Source: CAZYQW01 sp964649825 (GTDB lineage: Bacteria > Planctomycetota > B15-G4 > JADJEK01). From it: a DNA stretch of 15,524 bases. The stretch spans positions 1 through 15,524 of the forward strand of contig CAZYQW010000022.1 in assembly GCA_964649825.1 (NCBI GenBank). Direction: 5' to 3'. Shown here piece by piece: positions 7,099 through 15,108 of the stretch (positions within the stretch are counted from its first letter, which is position 1; the number at the start of each line of letters is the position of its first letter). The translations under genes and the position numbers were made by a program. The notes below the pieces were generated by a model. The model ran no database searches and was not told the origin of the DNA. It saw only the letters and a list, made by a program, of their open reading frames with translations.

Positions 7099-7127
7099 TT
7101 CGATCCGGTGGTACAGGTTGGTACGTT
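7099..7127 (+). promoter_or_regulatory. Possible promoter for a leaderless glycoside hydrolase message
   Basis: TACGTT (7122-7127) fits a TANNNT -10 element and ends 6 nt before the ATG at 7134. TTCGAT (7099-7104) stands 17 bp upstream as a weak -35. The six bases between -10 and ATG (gggcgg) are purine-rich but too close to act as a ribosome site. Confidence 0.35.
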
Positions 7128-7133
7128 GGGCGG

Positions 7134-10133
7134 ATGTTCGCCGCGGTCGCTCTCTCCGCCGTCCTCGCCGCCTCGCCGGCTGTCGTCGCGCCGGCCGACC
7201 TCGTCCTCTTCGACGAGCCTGGTTTTCCTCGCGTCGACGCGATCGAGCCGCCGCCGGCGATCCCGGTGGCGGTCACCGCGGACTCGATCGACGCGCTCGA
7301 CCGCCTCCTCGAACCGGACGACGTCCTCGTGTGGCGGCACGGCTCCGCCTTTCCGATCGATGCATGGTCGACGGTGCGCCGGTTCCTCGAGTCGGGCGGC
7401 TCGCTCCTCGTCCTCGGCGGACAGCCGTTCACGCGGCCGGTCCGGGGCGATCCGGGGGCCCGCGAGGTCGAGGCTCGCTCCCTGGCGATGCTCGAGGCGC
7501 TGCGGCTGAACCAATGCCGCGTCGTGACCGCCGAGCACGCCACCCTCGACTGGCGCGGCGGGCCGGCCCCTCGCGAGCGTTCGCATCCGCGGATCGCGGT
7601 GCTCGAGCCGCGGCTCTGCGAGACGCGCGACTTCGACGACGAGGACGGAGCGCCCGGGGCGCGCGACGCGATCGTCCGGCCGTTCGCGGTCGTGCGGGAG
7701 GCGGGTGACGACCCGCGCTTTCCGTTCGCGACGGCCGCGTACGCGATCGATTGGCTGCGCGGCCCGTACGCCGGCGGCCGCTGGGTCTTCTGGCTTGCCG
7801 ACTTCGCTCCCACCGAGGACGAGCTCGCGTACCTCGTCGCCGAGGCGCGGCGGCCGCCGATCGACCTGCGCGTCGACCCGACGTTCGGCTCCTTCAAAGA
7901 CGGCGAGACGCCGTCGGTGCTCGTGCGCGTGCACCGGCCGCGCGGCGGCGACCGCCAGGACGCGACCCTCGACGTCCGCGGCGACGACGGCCCGATCGGC
8001 GAGCGTACCGTCACGCTGGCGGGCGGCCGGCACGCGAGCGCGCGCGTGCCTCTGCCGCTCGTGACACGGCCCGGGCTGTATCGCGTGGTCGCGCGCGCGG
8101 AAGGCGCTCCGACGTTCGAGACCGGGTTCTGGGTGCACGACGAGGAGTTGTTCCGCTCCGGCGGCGCACTGTCGTTCGACGCGTACACCCTCCGCCGCGA
8201 CGGCGTCCCCGAGCCCGTCATCGGGACCACGACGATGTCCGGCTCCGTCCATCGCAAGTTCCTGTTCGAGCCGAACGCAGCGGAGTGGGACGACACCTTC
8301 GCCGAGCTGGCGTCGCTCCGCGTCAACCTCGTCCGCACCGGCGTCTGGTCGGCGTACCGCAAGATCTCGCTCGACCCGAACGTCGTCGACGAGTCGTTCC
8401 TGCGCGCGCTCGAGGCGTACTACCTCACGGCACGGCGGCACGGGATCCCGGTGACGTTCACGTTCTTCGCGTTCGTCCCGGACCGCTTCGGCGGCGACAA
8501 CCCGTACTTCGATCCGCGCGCGATCGAGGGACAGCGCGCGTACCTCTCCGCCGTCGCGTCTCGCTTTCGCGACGCGAAGGAGATCCTCTGGGACCTGATC
8601 AACGAGCCGTCGTTCTCATCGCCCGACAAGCTGTGGGTCTGCCGGCCGCACGGCGACGCGAACGAGCGCGCGGCGTTCCTCACGTGGCTGAAGGACCGCC
8701 ACGGCGAGCGCTGGGAGGAGGAGGTCCGTTCGCGCTGGCGGCTCCGGCCCGATGAGCCGATTGGCTTGCCGGCCGACGCCGACTTCGACGATCGCGCCGT
8801 GCTCGAGGGGCGCCGGCCGTACCGCGCGAAGGAGTACGTCCAGTTCGCGCAGGACGCGTTCGCCGGCTGGATCGTGCAGATGAATTCCGCGATCCGCGAT
8901 GCCGGCTCCCTTGCGCCGATCACCGTCGGACAGGACGAGGGCGGGCTGAACGAACGTCCCGGCCCGCTCCACCATCACGACTCCGTCGACTTCACGTCGA
9001 TCCACACGTGGTGGTACGACGACGCGCAGTACTGGGACGTCGTGATGGCGAAGGCTCCGCGCGTGCCGCTGCTCGTCTCCGAGACCGGGATCATGAACCG
9101 CGAGCTCCTCTCCGGCGAGTCGATGCGCACGCCGGTGGAGAGCGCACGTCTCCTGTCGCGCAAGATCGCCTACGCGTTCGCCGGCCGCGCGTTCGGGGTG
9201 GTCGAGTGGTGCTACGAGGTCAACCCGTACATGGCGTCGGACAACGAGGTCGCGATCGGCCTGAAGCGCGCCGATGGGAGCTACAAGCCGGAGCATCGCG
9301 TGCTGCGAGCGTTCGCGGCGTTCGTGCACCAGAACCGCGCTTGGTTCGAGGCGCCGGAGGAACCGGAGGTCGCCATCGTCTTCCCGTCGTCCGACCACTA
9401 CCCGCCGCGCGGGATGCAGGCCGCGTCGACGCGCGCCTGGGTCGACGTGCTGCCGATGCCGATCCGCGTCGTGCCCGAGGATCGGGTGGCGAGCGATCTC
9501 GGTCACCCGAAGCTGATCGTGCTGCCCGCGTGCCGCGGACTGGCGGACGACGCGTGGGACGGGATCATGGCCGAGGTCGCCGAGCGTGGAGCGGTGCTTC
9601 GTTGCTCGGGCTTCCTCGGCGCCGACGCCGCCGGACGCGCCCGCGACCGCCTCGGGCTCGAGCCTCGACCGCTTCGCGTCCTGGAGAGGTTCCAAGACCG
9701 CGACGTGCGGTTCCCGCTCGCGGTCGTCGAGTCTTGGTACGCGGCGCGATCCGACGGCGCGGGCGGCGAGGGCGGCGAGGGCGGCGACCTTCGCACTTCG
9801 CCCGGAGCGAGCGGCCCCGTCGTGTTCCACACCGCGCTGCCGCTCGAGTGGTCGACGGAGCCGCGCGATCTGCTGCCGTACGAGGACGCGGCGCGCGCGG
9901 CCGGAGTCGACGAGCCTCGCGAGGCATCGCTCCTCTTCATCCGCCGCGTCCGGTTCCGCGACGCGACGCTCGCGGCCGTCGTCAACGAGACGGCGGAGCC
10001 GATCGAGGCGCGCCGCCTCTCGGAACGCGAGGACGACGGCGACCTGCACCTGGTTCCTCCCGGCGAAGGCCACTTGTTCCTCTTCTCGAAGGCCGGTGTC
10101 CTGCTCGATCGAACGGAGCCGTGCTTTCGATGA
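7134..10133 (+). CDS. Large secreted glycoside hydrolase (clan GH-A TIM barrel, GH5/GH42-like)
   Basis: This 999-residue protein starts with a signal peptide (hydrophobic residues 2-19, cleavage near A19-A21). Residues of about 25-240 look like a GATase1-like alpha/beta domain (VLVWRHGS, FLESGGSLLVLGG). Residues 241-335 look like a beta-sandwich. Residues of about 345-735 form a TIM barrel with WDLINEPS (E491, acid/base) and LLVSETG (E650, nucleophile), the pair expected of retaining clan GH-A enzymes, plus HTWWYDD near 624-630. Residues of about 743-840 resemble the Rossmann-like trimerisation domain of GH42 (VAIVFPSSDHYPP, KLIVLPACRGL), followed by a beta-rich tail with a Gly/Glu run (876-884). 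It probably cleaves a plant- or algal-type polysaccharide outside the cytoplasm; the substrate is not predictable. Its stop overlaps the start of a membrane protein gene. Confidence 0.88.
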   Translation: MFAAVALSAVLAASPAVVAPADLVLFDEPGFPRVDAIEPPPAIPVAVTADSIDALDRLLEPDDVLVWRHGSAFPIDAWSTVRRFLESGGSLLVLGGQPFTRPVRGDPGAREVEARSLAMLEALRLNQCRVVTAEHATLDWRGGPAPRERSHPRIAVLEPRLCETRDFDDEDGAPGARDAIVRPFAVVREAGDDPRFPFATAAYAIDWLRGPYAGGRWVFWLADFAPTEDELAYLVAEARRPPIDLRVDPTFGSFKDGETPSVLVRVHRPRGGDRQDATLDVRGDDGPIGERTVTLAGGRHASARVPLPLVTRPGLYRVVARAEGAPTFETGFWVHDEELFRSGGALSFDAYTLRRDGVPEPVIGTTTMSGSVHRKFLFEPNAAEWDDTFAELASLRVNLVRTGVWSAYRKISLDPNVVDESFLRALEAYYLTARRHGIPVTFTFFAFVPDRFGGDNPYFDPRAIEGQRAYLSAVASRFRDAKEILWDLINEPSFSSPDKLWVCRPHGDANERAAFLTWLKDRHGERWEEEVRSRWRLRPDEPIGLPADADFDDRAVLEGRRPYRAKEYVQFAQDAFAGWIVQMNSAIRDAGSLAPITVGQDEGGLNERPGPLHHHDSVDFTSIHTWWYDDAQYWDVVMAKAPRVPLLVSETGIMNRELLSGESMRTPVESARLLSRKIAYAFAGRAFGVVEWCYEVNPYMASDNEVAIGLKRADGSYKPEHRVLRAFAAFVHQNRAWFEAPEEPEVAIVFPSSDHYPPRGMQAASTRAWVDVLPMPIRVVPEDRVASDLGHPKLIVLPACRGLADDAWDGIMAEVAERGAVLRCSGFLGADAAGRARDRLGLEPRPLRVLERFQDRDVRFPLAVVESWYAARSDGAGGEGGEGGDLRTSPGASGPVVFHTALPLEWSTEPRDLLPYEDAARAAGVDEPREASLLFIRRVRFRDATLAAVVNETAEPIEARRLSEREDDGDLHLVPPGEGHLFLFSKAGVLLDRTEPCFR

Positions 10134-10810
10134 TCCCGCTGATCACCGCCGTCGCGATCGCGGTCGGCCTCACGCTCGACGCCACGCTGCCGTACTGGGG
10201 TCATTGGGCAGCGAACGGCTTCGTCTTCGCGTGCTTCATCGCGGTCTTCCGGCGAGCGACGCGAGAGGAGCGCCGGAGCCTGATCGTGTGCGTGGCGCTC
10301 GCCACGCTCGGCGAGCTGTTCCTTTGCTACGTGTGGGGGTTGTACGAGTACAAGTACGGCGACGTCCCCGTCTTCGTTCCCCTCGGCCATTCGATCATCT
10401 TCGTCTCGGGGTGCCGGCTCGCGCCGAAGCTGCCGCGGCTCGTCACGCCGGTGGTCGTCGCAATCGCGAGCGTGCTCGTCGTCACGCTCGCGGTGACGGG
10501 CACCGACACCGCGGGCCTTCTCTGGTTCCCGATCTTCCTCGCGTGCCTCGCGATCCCCGGGAACCGCCACCTCTACGGCGTCATGTTCGCGCTCGCGTTC
10601 GTCGTCGAACTCGCGGGGACGTCGGTCGGCTCGTGGTGGTGGTTCGACGTCGTGCCGCTCTTCGAGCTCCGGTCCACGAACCCGCCGCTTTGCGCCGGCG
10701 TCTTCTACTGCGTGCTCGACGTGCTCGTGCTCGGCGTCGAGCGGATCGTCCACGCCGGTCGACGCGACGGCGCATGGAGCGGCTCGACGGGCGCCGACGT
10801 GCCATCGTGA
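10130..10810 (+). CDS. Polytopic membrane protein of unknown function
   Basis: This 226-residue protein is mostly hydrophobic, with about seven or eight predicted membrane helices (near 3-20, 25-41, 50-70, 80-95, 104-123, 128-143, 148-166 and 184-204). It ends in a short hydrophilic tail rich in Gly, Ser and Arg. Residues that look conserved are in GHWAANGF (24-31), WGLYEYKYGDVPVFVPLGH (69-87), SWWWFDVVP (168-176) and STNPPLCAGVFYCVLD (182-197). The aromatic and Asp/Glu/His residues next to helices suggest a binding site. I do not recognise the family. The ATG overlaps the glycoside hydrolase stop as ATGA (10130-10133), so the two are almost surely co-translated. A GGAG at 10115-10118 lies 11 nt upstream, a weak ribosome site. 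An alternative GTG at 10121 would add three residues. Confidence 0.82.
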   Translation: MIPLITAVAIAVGLTLDATLPYWGHWAANGFVFACFIAVFRRATREERRSLIVCVALATLGELFLCYVWGLYEYKYGDVPVFVPLGHSIIFVSGCRLAPKLPRLVTPVVVAIASVLVVTLAVTGTDTAGLLWFPIFLACLAIPGNRHLYGVMFALAFVVELAGTSVGSWWWFDVVPLFELRSTNPPLCAGVFYCVLDVLVLGVERIVHAGRRDGAWSGSTGADVPS

Positions 10811-11051
10811 TCCCGATCATCGGCCTCGTCCGATCGCGCGGCCGGGCCGCGAAATCCGTCGCTCCCTGCTATGCTCGTGCGCCTGATCGATCGACCCGCG
10901 GAGATCGAACGCGTCCGGTCACGAAACCGAGGTACGCGACTACGAAGACCACACGCGTGTGCAAGGGCGCGAAGAGCACCTCGACGGAGTCGTGCCGGAT
11001 CGTCGGGTCGACCTCGGGCCCGGACGGCTTTCCGGACAGGAGGTTCCGATC
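10811..11051. other. Intergenic stretch before the serine hydrolase gene
   Basis: These 241 bases carry no supported gene. A 6-bp stem with a 3-nt loop (10837-10851, cgcggc/gccgcg) lies 26 nt past the membrane-protein stop and could help end that transcript, though no T-tract follows. A TATGCT at 10870-10875 looks like a -10 element but has no recognisable -35. It would give a leader of about 170 nt. Confidence 0.4.
11038..11043 (+). promoter_or_regulatory. Shine-Dalgarno of the serine hydrolase gene
   Basis: A perfect AGGAGG lies 8 nt before the ATG at 11052. It decides the start against the in-frame ATG at 10959, which has none. The second ATG at 11055 is 11 nt away and less likely. Confidence 0.85.
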
Positions 11052-12413
11052 ATGATGCGTACGTTCATGCTGGCGGTGATCGCGTTCGGCGTCGTGACCG
11101 CCGCCGTGCCCGGTCGATCCGACGAGACGCAGGACCTGGTCCTCGGCAAGAGCGGGAAGGCGATCGCGGACTGGGTGCGAGCCGCGGGCGAGAAAGGTTT
11201 CAGCGGCGCGGTCCTGGCCGCGCGGTCCGGCAAGGTCGTCGCGGCGCTCGGCGTCGGCCACGCCGACCTGGAGGGAAAGATCCCGATCGACCCGGCCACG
11301 CTCTTCGAGATCGCGTCCTTCTCCAAGCAGATCACGGCGGCCGCCGCGGTCCGGCTCGCGGAGCAGAAGAAGCTGACGCTCGACGACCCGATCGCCGATC
11401 ACCTCCCGGGCGTCCCCAAGAGCTGCCGGTCAATCACGCTGCGCCACCTCCTCCAGCACACCTCCGGGATCCCGGGGACGAACTCCCAAGGCCACGGAGA
11501 CTCCCTCACCGCGGTCCTTCCGACCTTCCTCGACGGCGGGCCGCGACACGAGCCCGGGAGCCACTGGGAATACTGGAACCAGGGGTACGCGCTGGCGAGC
11601 GAAGTGATCGCGCGCGCGGCGGGCACGTCGTTCGTCGAGTACTGCCGCCGCGAGCTCTTCCGAAAGGCCGGGATGAAGTCGACCGGTTTCACCGGCGACG
11701 CGGCGCCGAGAGGGGCGACGGTCGCGGTGGGCCGCGCCCGGAGCGGCCCACCGCGCTCCGCCTTCGATCATCCGTACGGGGACTCCTACGGCTTCCAGTA
11801 CCGGGGCATGGGAGGGGTGGTCACCAACGTCTGGGACCTGTGGCGCTGGGATCGCGCGCTCGACGGAAAGCTCCTGAACACGAAGTCCCTGGCCGAGCTC
11901 TTCCGGCCGGGCCTCGAGGACTACGCGCTCGGCTGGGTCGTCCGGCCGGAGCGCGGCCGCCTCGTCCAGTCGCACGGCGGCGCCGTCCGGGGGTTCGTCT
12001 GCGAAGGCCGGCGCTATCCGGAACACGACGCCTGCGTGTTCGTGCTCTCGAACGACGACGCGGATCCGGTGCGAGTCGTCGCCACGGCCGTCGAGCAGAT
12101 GCTCTTCGGCGAGGAGGTCACCGTCGTCTGGCCGAGCGAGGCCGACGCCCAGGAGGGTGCGTTCCTCGTCGGTCGCTACGAGGATGCAGAAGGGAGCGCG
12201 CTGACGATCGAGGTCGTCGACGCGACGATTCGCGCCCAAGTGGCCTGGACCAGCGGCGACGTCAGCCGCATGACGATCTCCAAGGACGCGACCGGTCGCT
12301 TCGCAGTGTTCGTGAACGCCGACCGCTACGACCTGACGGTCATCGAGAGAACCGACTCCGGGGCACGGACGCTGGGACTCTGGGGCCGGACCTTCCAGCG
12401 CGACGAGGGCTGA
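11052..12413 (+). CDS. Exported serine hydrolase, class C beta-lactamase / penicillin-binding-protein-like
   Basis: This 453-residue protein starts with a signal peptide (MMRTFMLAVIAFGVVTAAV, cleavage near A18). The family's three active-site motifs are visible: S89-F-S-K92 (SxxK, nucleophile and general base), Y174-W-N176 (YxN), and H308-G-G310 in place of KTG. The catalytic domain covers about 35-355. A C-terminal region of about 365-450 (VGRYEDAEGSALTIEV, GLWGRTFQ) looks like the small beta-barrel seen after many such domains (DUF3471-like). Members include esterases, D-amino-acid peptidases and carboxypeptidases; the HGG motif argues for a general esterase or peptidase rather than drug resistance. 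It would act in the periplasm. It is a single gene, with a strong ribosome site and a hairpin after its stop. Confidence 0.92.
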   Translation: MMRTFMLAVIAFGVVTAAVPGRSDETQDLVLGKSGKAIADWVRAAGEKGFSGAVLAARSGKVVAALGVGHADLEGKIPIDPATLFEIASFSKQITAAAAVRLAEQKKLTLDDPIADHLPGVPKSCRSITLRHLLQHTSGIPGTNSQGHGDSLTAVLPTFLDGGPRHEPGSHWEYWNQGYALASEVIARAAGTSFVEYCRRELFRKAGMKSTGFTGDAAPRGATVAVGRARSGPPRSAFDHPYGDSYGFQYRGMGGVVTNVWDLWRWDRALDGKLLNTKSLAELFRPGLEDYALGWVVRPERGRLVQSHGGAVRGFVCEGRRYPEHDACVFVLSNDDADPVRVVATAVEQMLFGEEVTVVWPSEADAQEGAFLVGRYEDAEGSALTIEVVDATIRAQVAWTSGDVSRMTISKDATGRFAVFVNADRYDLTVIERTDSGARTLGLWGRTFQRDEG

Positions 12414-12425
12414 CGGGGAGAAAGG

Positions 12426-12470
12426 GGGCTCGAGCTCCGTCCGGATCTCGGGCGAGGGAGCCCTCCTTTC
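12426..12470 (+). terminator. Possible terminator after the serine hydrolase gene
   Basis: gggctc (12426-12431) pairs with gagccc (12458-12463) around a 26-nt loop, and the sequence continues with tccttt. The start is 13 nt past the TGA. The stem is short and the loop long, so this is a modest prediction. Confidence 0.4.
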
Positions 12471-12510
12471 GAGACGTTCGAGCGCGGAAGCGCATCCCGT
12501 CCGCACACGG

Positions 12511-12516
12511 TATGCT
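12511..12516 (+). promoter_or_regulatory. Possible -10 element of the DUF5989-like gene
   Basis: TATGCT stands out in GC-rich DNA and lies 55 nt upstream of the ATG at 12572. The same hexamer occurs at 10870-10875, upstream of the serine hydrolase gene. No clear -35 is present at either place. Confidence 0.3.
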
Positions 12517-12571
12517 GCCCCACGGGTACGGGTCGCGCGGGTCGCCGCCCGCGGTCCGCCGGACGATCACC

Positions 12572-12757
12572 ATGCGAGCATTGCTGACGAAACTCCGCGG
12601 CGCGCCTTCGAATTGCGCCGCATGGATGCGCGAGCTGTGGCGCGGACCGAACTGGTGGGCGGTGCCGCTCCTCTTCTTCCTCGGTGCGGTCCTCCTGCTC
12701 GTCGTCCTGCTCCACGTCGTCCCCGCCGTCGCTCCGTTCGTCTACACGGTCTTCTGA
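12572..12757 (+). CDS. Small single-pass membrane protein, DUF5989-like
   Basis: This 61-residue protein has a basic N-terminus, a Trp-rich WRGPNWWAVP segment (23-32), one hydrophobic helix (about 31-52) and the C-terminal signature APFVYTVF (54-61). The WW.P-helix-APF.YT.F pattern matches, from memory, DUF5989, a family of roughly 50-residue membrane proteins that is often found beside SxtJ-like proteins and carbamoyltransferases. Neither is present here. Its role is unknown; it may be a small subunit of a membrane complex. The first 18 residues could be an extension, because the in-frame ATG at 12626 would give a 43-residue protein closer to the family core. No Shine-Dalgarno is seen before either ATG. 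The neighbouring FG-GAP gene is convergent, so it is its own unit. Confidence 0.75.
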   Translation: MRALLTKLRGAPSNCAAWMRELWRGPNWWAVPLLFFLGAVLLLVVLLHVVPAVAPFVYTVF

Positions 12758-12907
12758 CCGACGTTGGGCCGGGCCGGCGTCACGCAGCGACGAGGTTCGG
12801 CGACCGAGCGAACGGAACGGAAGGGCGGACCGCGCACGACACGGAGGCAACCGTGGTCGCGCCGATCAACGCCCTCCACCGGTTCTCGACGATGTCCCGG
12901 CGCCGGA
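12758..12907. other. Convergent intergenic region between DUF5989-like and FG-GAP genes
   Basis: These 150 bases contain no gene. A 5-bp stem with a 6-nt loop (12840-12855, cacgg/ccgtg) is a weak candidate for a bidirectional terminator. No T-tract is visible on either strand. Confidence 0.3.
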
Positions 12908-14533
12908 TCAGGGCACGAGCCGGACGGGAACCGAGTTGCTCGCTCCGATCAGGTCGAACAGGGCCTCGTCCTCGAACAGCAGGAACGCGTGGTCGACGGT
13001 GAACCCGACGAGTGCCGGCTCGGCGATCGGCGGCAGCGTGAACGTCGCCGTCGCGAGTCCGCTCGTGTCGTCGACCTGGCCGAACACCGGCGAGAGGAAC
13101 GGAAGGCCGGAGAGGAGGGCGACCGTGTACGCGTCGACGTTCACCGGCACGTGGTGCGACTGGAACGAGAAGCCCGGCACGATGCCGGACGCGCCGCCGA
13201 GCAACACGAAACGTCCCTCGCCGATCACCTCCTCGAGCGGCTGCCAGATCGGGCCGACCATCGCGAGTGCGTCGACGGTGAGCACCTGGGTGCCGCCCTC
13301 GGAGAGCGAGATCTCCACCCCGTCGGCGGTCAGCGCCATCGTCCCCTGCGCGATCGCGCGGATCCGGGGAGCCGGCGTCGCGTCGTCCATCCGGCGCGGC
13401 TCGGACGTGACGAAGTCCACGCGGCCGTCGCCGTTCGCGTCGCCGAGCACCGCGACGTTCTCCCCGAAGCCGTCGCCCGGCGCGGTGCCGTAGCCGTAAC
13501 CAACGCCGTTCCCCGTGCCCAGGTTGTTCACGTAGATCAGGCCGACCTGATGCGGCTGCACTCCGGCCGGCGCGCCGATCAGACCGAGCGGCAGGCCGTC
13601 GGGCGCCGGGCCGCCGTCGCCCACCGAGTGTCCGAAGCGGGTCCAGGGCGAGCCGCCCCAGCTCTTCACCTCGTCCCCGGTCCGCCCGGAGAAGGCGAAC
13701 ACGGCGCCCCAATCGGACTGGACGAAGCTCGGCGCGCCGACGAGCAGGTCGCGCACGCCGTCGAAGTCGAGGTCGCCGATGCTCGCGATGGAGCGGCCGA
13801 ACTCGGCGGTCGGAGACGGGCCGGCGACCCGCCACAGGCGCTTCCCGGTCCGACCCGAGAAGACCGCGGCCTCGAAGAGCGAGGAGACCGCGACGTCGTC
13901 GACGCCGTCGTCGTTCACGTCGTCCTGCATCGCGCTCACCGCGCGGCCGAAACCGAGGCCGGAGGCGACCGGCGCGAAGGTGAAGAGGATCTGTCCGTCG
14001 GCGCCGGAGACGAGGTACGCGCGGTCGTCGGCCGGCGCGCCGACGAGGAGGTCGGGCACGCCGTCGCCCGTCACGTCGCCGGCGCCGTCCATCACGAACC
14101 CGAACCCGTCGGGCGCGGCACTGGCCCCGGCGGGAGGGGCGATCTGGAGGACGGGCAGGCCGGCGGGGACTCCCGAACCCGAGAACACGAGGACGGCGGC
14201 GGGGCCGTTCGGGAAACGGACCGCGACATCGGGGACGCCGTCGCCGGTGACGTCGCCGGCGGCGGCGACCCGCGCGGCGGCGCCCGGCCCGAGGTTCGGC
14301 AACGCGGCGATCACGCCTCCGTGACGACCCGAGGCGATCACGACGCCGGCGCCTGGCTGATCGACGTCGTAGCCGTAGTCGCCGACGCCGTCGCCGTCGA
14401 GGTCGCCGACGGAGGCGATCGAGGTGCCGCCGGCGGGCGCGGCGTCGATCTCGTGGATGGTCGACTGAGCCCACCCGACGGGCGCGGCGAGCAGCGTGAT
14501 CAAGGGGATGAAGGTCGCTCGAATTCGGTTCAT
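12908..14533 (-). CDS. Secreted FG-GAP/VCBS repeat protein
   Basis: This 541-residue protein starts with a signal peptide (MNRIRATFIPLITLLAAPVGWAQS, cleavage near A22). Repeated calcium-loop motifs of FG-GAP/integrin-alpha type follow: DLDGDGVGD (44-52), DVTGDGVPD (94-102 and 153-161), DVNDDGVDD (205-213), DLDFDGVRD (254-262, one ligand changed) and DANGDGRVD (365-373). They alternate with VFSG, LLVGAP and FGRS segments, which predicts a beta-propeller on the cell surface or outside the cell. Residues of about 395-541 form a separate beta-rich domain ending PALVGFTVDHAFLLF and SNSVPVRLVP, a tail I associate with Planctomycetota exported proteins (inference). It probably binds ligands or takes part in adhesion. 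The start is supported by GAGGAG at 14538-14543, 4 nt before the ATG. The gene is monocistronic, convergent with the DUF5989-like gene. Confidence 0.9.
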   Translation of the reverse strand: MNRIRATFIPLITLLAAPVGWAQSTIHEIDAAPAGGTSIASVGDLDGDGVGDYGYDVDQPGAGVVIASGRHGGVIAALPNLGPGAAARVAAAGDVTGDGVPDVAVRFPNGPAAVLVFSGSGVPAGLPVLQIAPPAGASAAPDGFGFVMDGAGDVTGDGVPDLLVGAPADDRAYLVSGADGQILFTFAPVASGLGFGRAVSAMQDDVNDDGVDDVAVSSLFEAAVFSGRTGKRLWRVAGPSPTAEFGRSIASIGDLDFDGVRDLLVGAPSFVQSDWGAVFAFSGRTGDEVKSWGGSPWTRFGHSVGDGGPAPDGLPLGLIGAPAGVQPHQVGLIYVNNLGTGNGVGYGYGTAPGDGFGENVAVLGDANGDGRVDFVTSEPRRMDDATPAPRIRAIAQGTMALTADGVEISLSEGGTQVLTVDALAMVGPIWQPLEEVIGEGRFVLLGGASGIVPGFSFQSHHVPVNVDAYTVALLSGLPFLSPVFGQVDDTSGLATATFTLPPIAEPALVGFTVDHAFLLFEDEALFDLIGASNSVPVRLVP

Positions 14534-14607
14534 CGGTCTCCTCGGAGCGTTCCCGGTCGCGCGGGTGGGGCTCGCGCCGCGCCGGACGGGACAGCGGACC
14601 CGAGGGG

Positions 14608-14631
14608 AAGGCCCGTGAGGACGCGGGCCTT
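14608..14631. repeat. Perfect 8-bp hairpin in the FG-GAP gene leader
   Basis: aaggcccg (14608-14615) pairs with cgggcctt (14624-14631) around an 8-nt loop. It lies 75 nt upstream of the FG-GAP ATG. No T-tract follows on the minus strand, so a stabilising or regulatory 5' structure is more likely than termination, if it has a role at all. Confidence 0.4.
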
Positions 14632-14831
14632 GCACCTTCTCGCGTTGCCACGCCGGAGCCGGAGCGCCGCCGGACGCGGCCGATTCGGACATCGATCCGG
14701 AGACCGACGACCCGCGCACCCCCGCGTCCGCAGGATCTCCACGTGCGATCCGCCCGCCGCGACCGAAGGAGGAAGGACCTTGACGAACGGCGACGTCCGC
14801 CACGCGGCACCCGCTCCGCCCACCGCCACCC

Positions 14832-14875
14832 TCGAATTCGCTCACCAAGGCGAGGAACGTAGCGCGCGAATTCGA
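14832..14875. repeat. Pair of 10-bp inverted repeats, possible operator
   Basis: tcgaattcgc (14832-14841) and its exact reverse complement gcgaattcga (14866-14875) are separated by 24 bp. Each half is itself nearly palindromic around gaattc. The two centres are 34 bp apart, about three helical turns. The AT-rich cores stand out in GC-rich DNA upstream of the FG-GAP gene. Confidence 0.4.
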
Positions 14876-15080
14876 CGGTGATCCTGGCGACGCCCATGCC
14901 GCGTGGCCGCGGGCACGGGTCTTTGCGTCGTTCCGGACGACGCGGACAGGAGGAACGACGTGGTGCGCGGGAGCGGGGACGAAGAGCTCTCCAGAGAGAT
15001 GCCGCGTGGAACGGGGACGGACGGTCGCCGGCCGCGCGTCCGATGCCAAGACAAGAGTCGAGGTCGTTCGACGCGGCGAC

Positions 15081-15108
15081 TTGACCTTGGTTCGAACGGA
15101 GATAATCT
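15081..15108 (+). promoter_or_regulatory. Sigma-70-like promoter for the transposase gene
   Basis: TTGACC (15081-15086) matches the -35 consensus at five of six positions. After 16 bp comes TAATCT (15103-15108), a TANNNT -10 element; GATAAT at 15101-15106 is an alternative with a 14-bp spacer. The ATG at 15117 lies 8 nt past TAATCT, which would make the message leaderless. Confidence 0.5.

Noticed and set aside
5354..8362. A 1002-codon open frame on the minus strand across the aminotransferase and glycoside hydrolase genes
   Set aside because: It is antisense to two well-supported genes, is rich in Arg, Ser and Pro and has no family motif. Long antisense frames are expected at this GC content.
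9758..9784. Short GGCGAGGGC tandem repeat within the glycoside hydrolase
   Set aside because: It keeps the frame and encodes a Gly/Glu linker (about residues 876-884). It is too short to be a repeat element of its own.
10959..11051. Start of the serine hydrolase at ATG 10959
   Set aside because: No ribosome site, and it would bury the signal peptide 31 residues inside the protein. AGGAGG before 11052 settles the start.
11052..12413. Reading the serine hydrolase as an AmpC-type antibiotic-resistance gene
   Set aside because: It has SxxK and YxN, but HGG instead of KTG and an additional C-terminal domain, which fits the broad esterase/peptidase group rather than a dedicated beta-lactamase.
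12780..14897. Long open frames (about 705 codons) on both strands across the FG-GAP gene
   Set aside because: They are shadows of the repeat-rich coding sequence. Their Arg/Asp-rich translations are by-products of the GAC/GGC/CGC codons.
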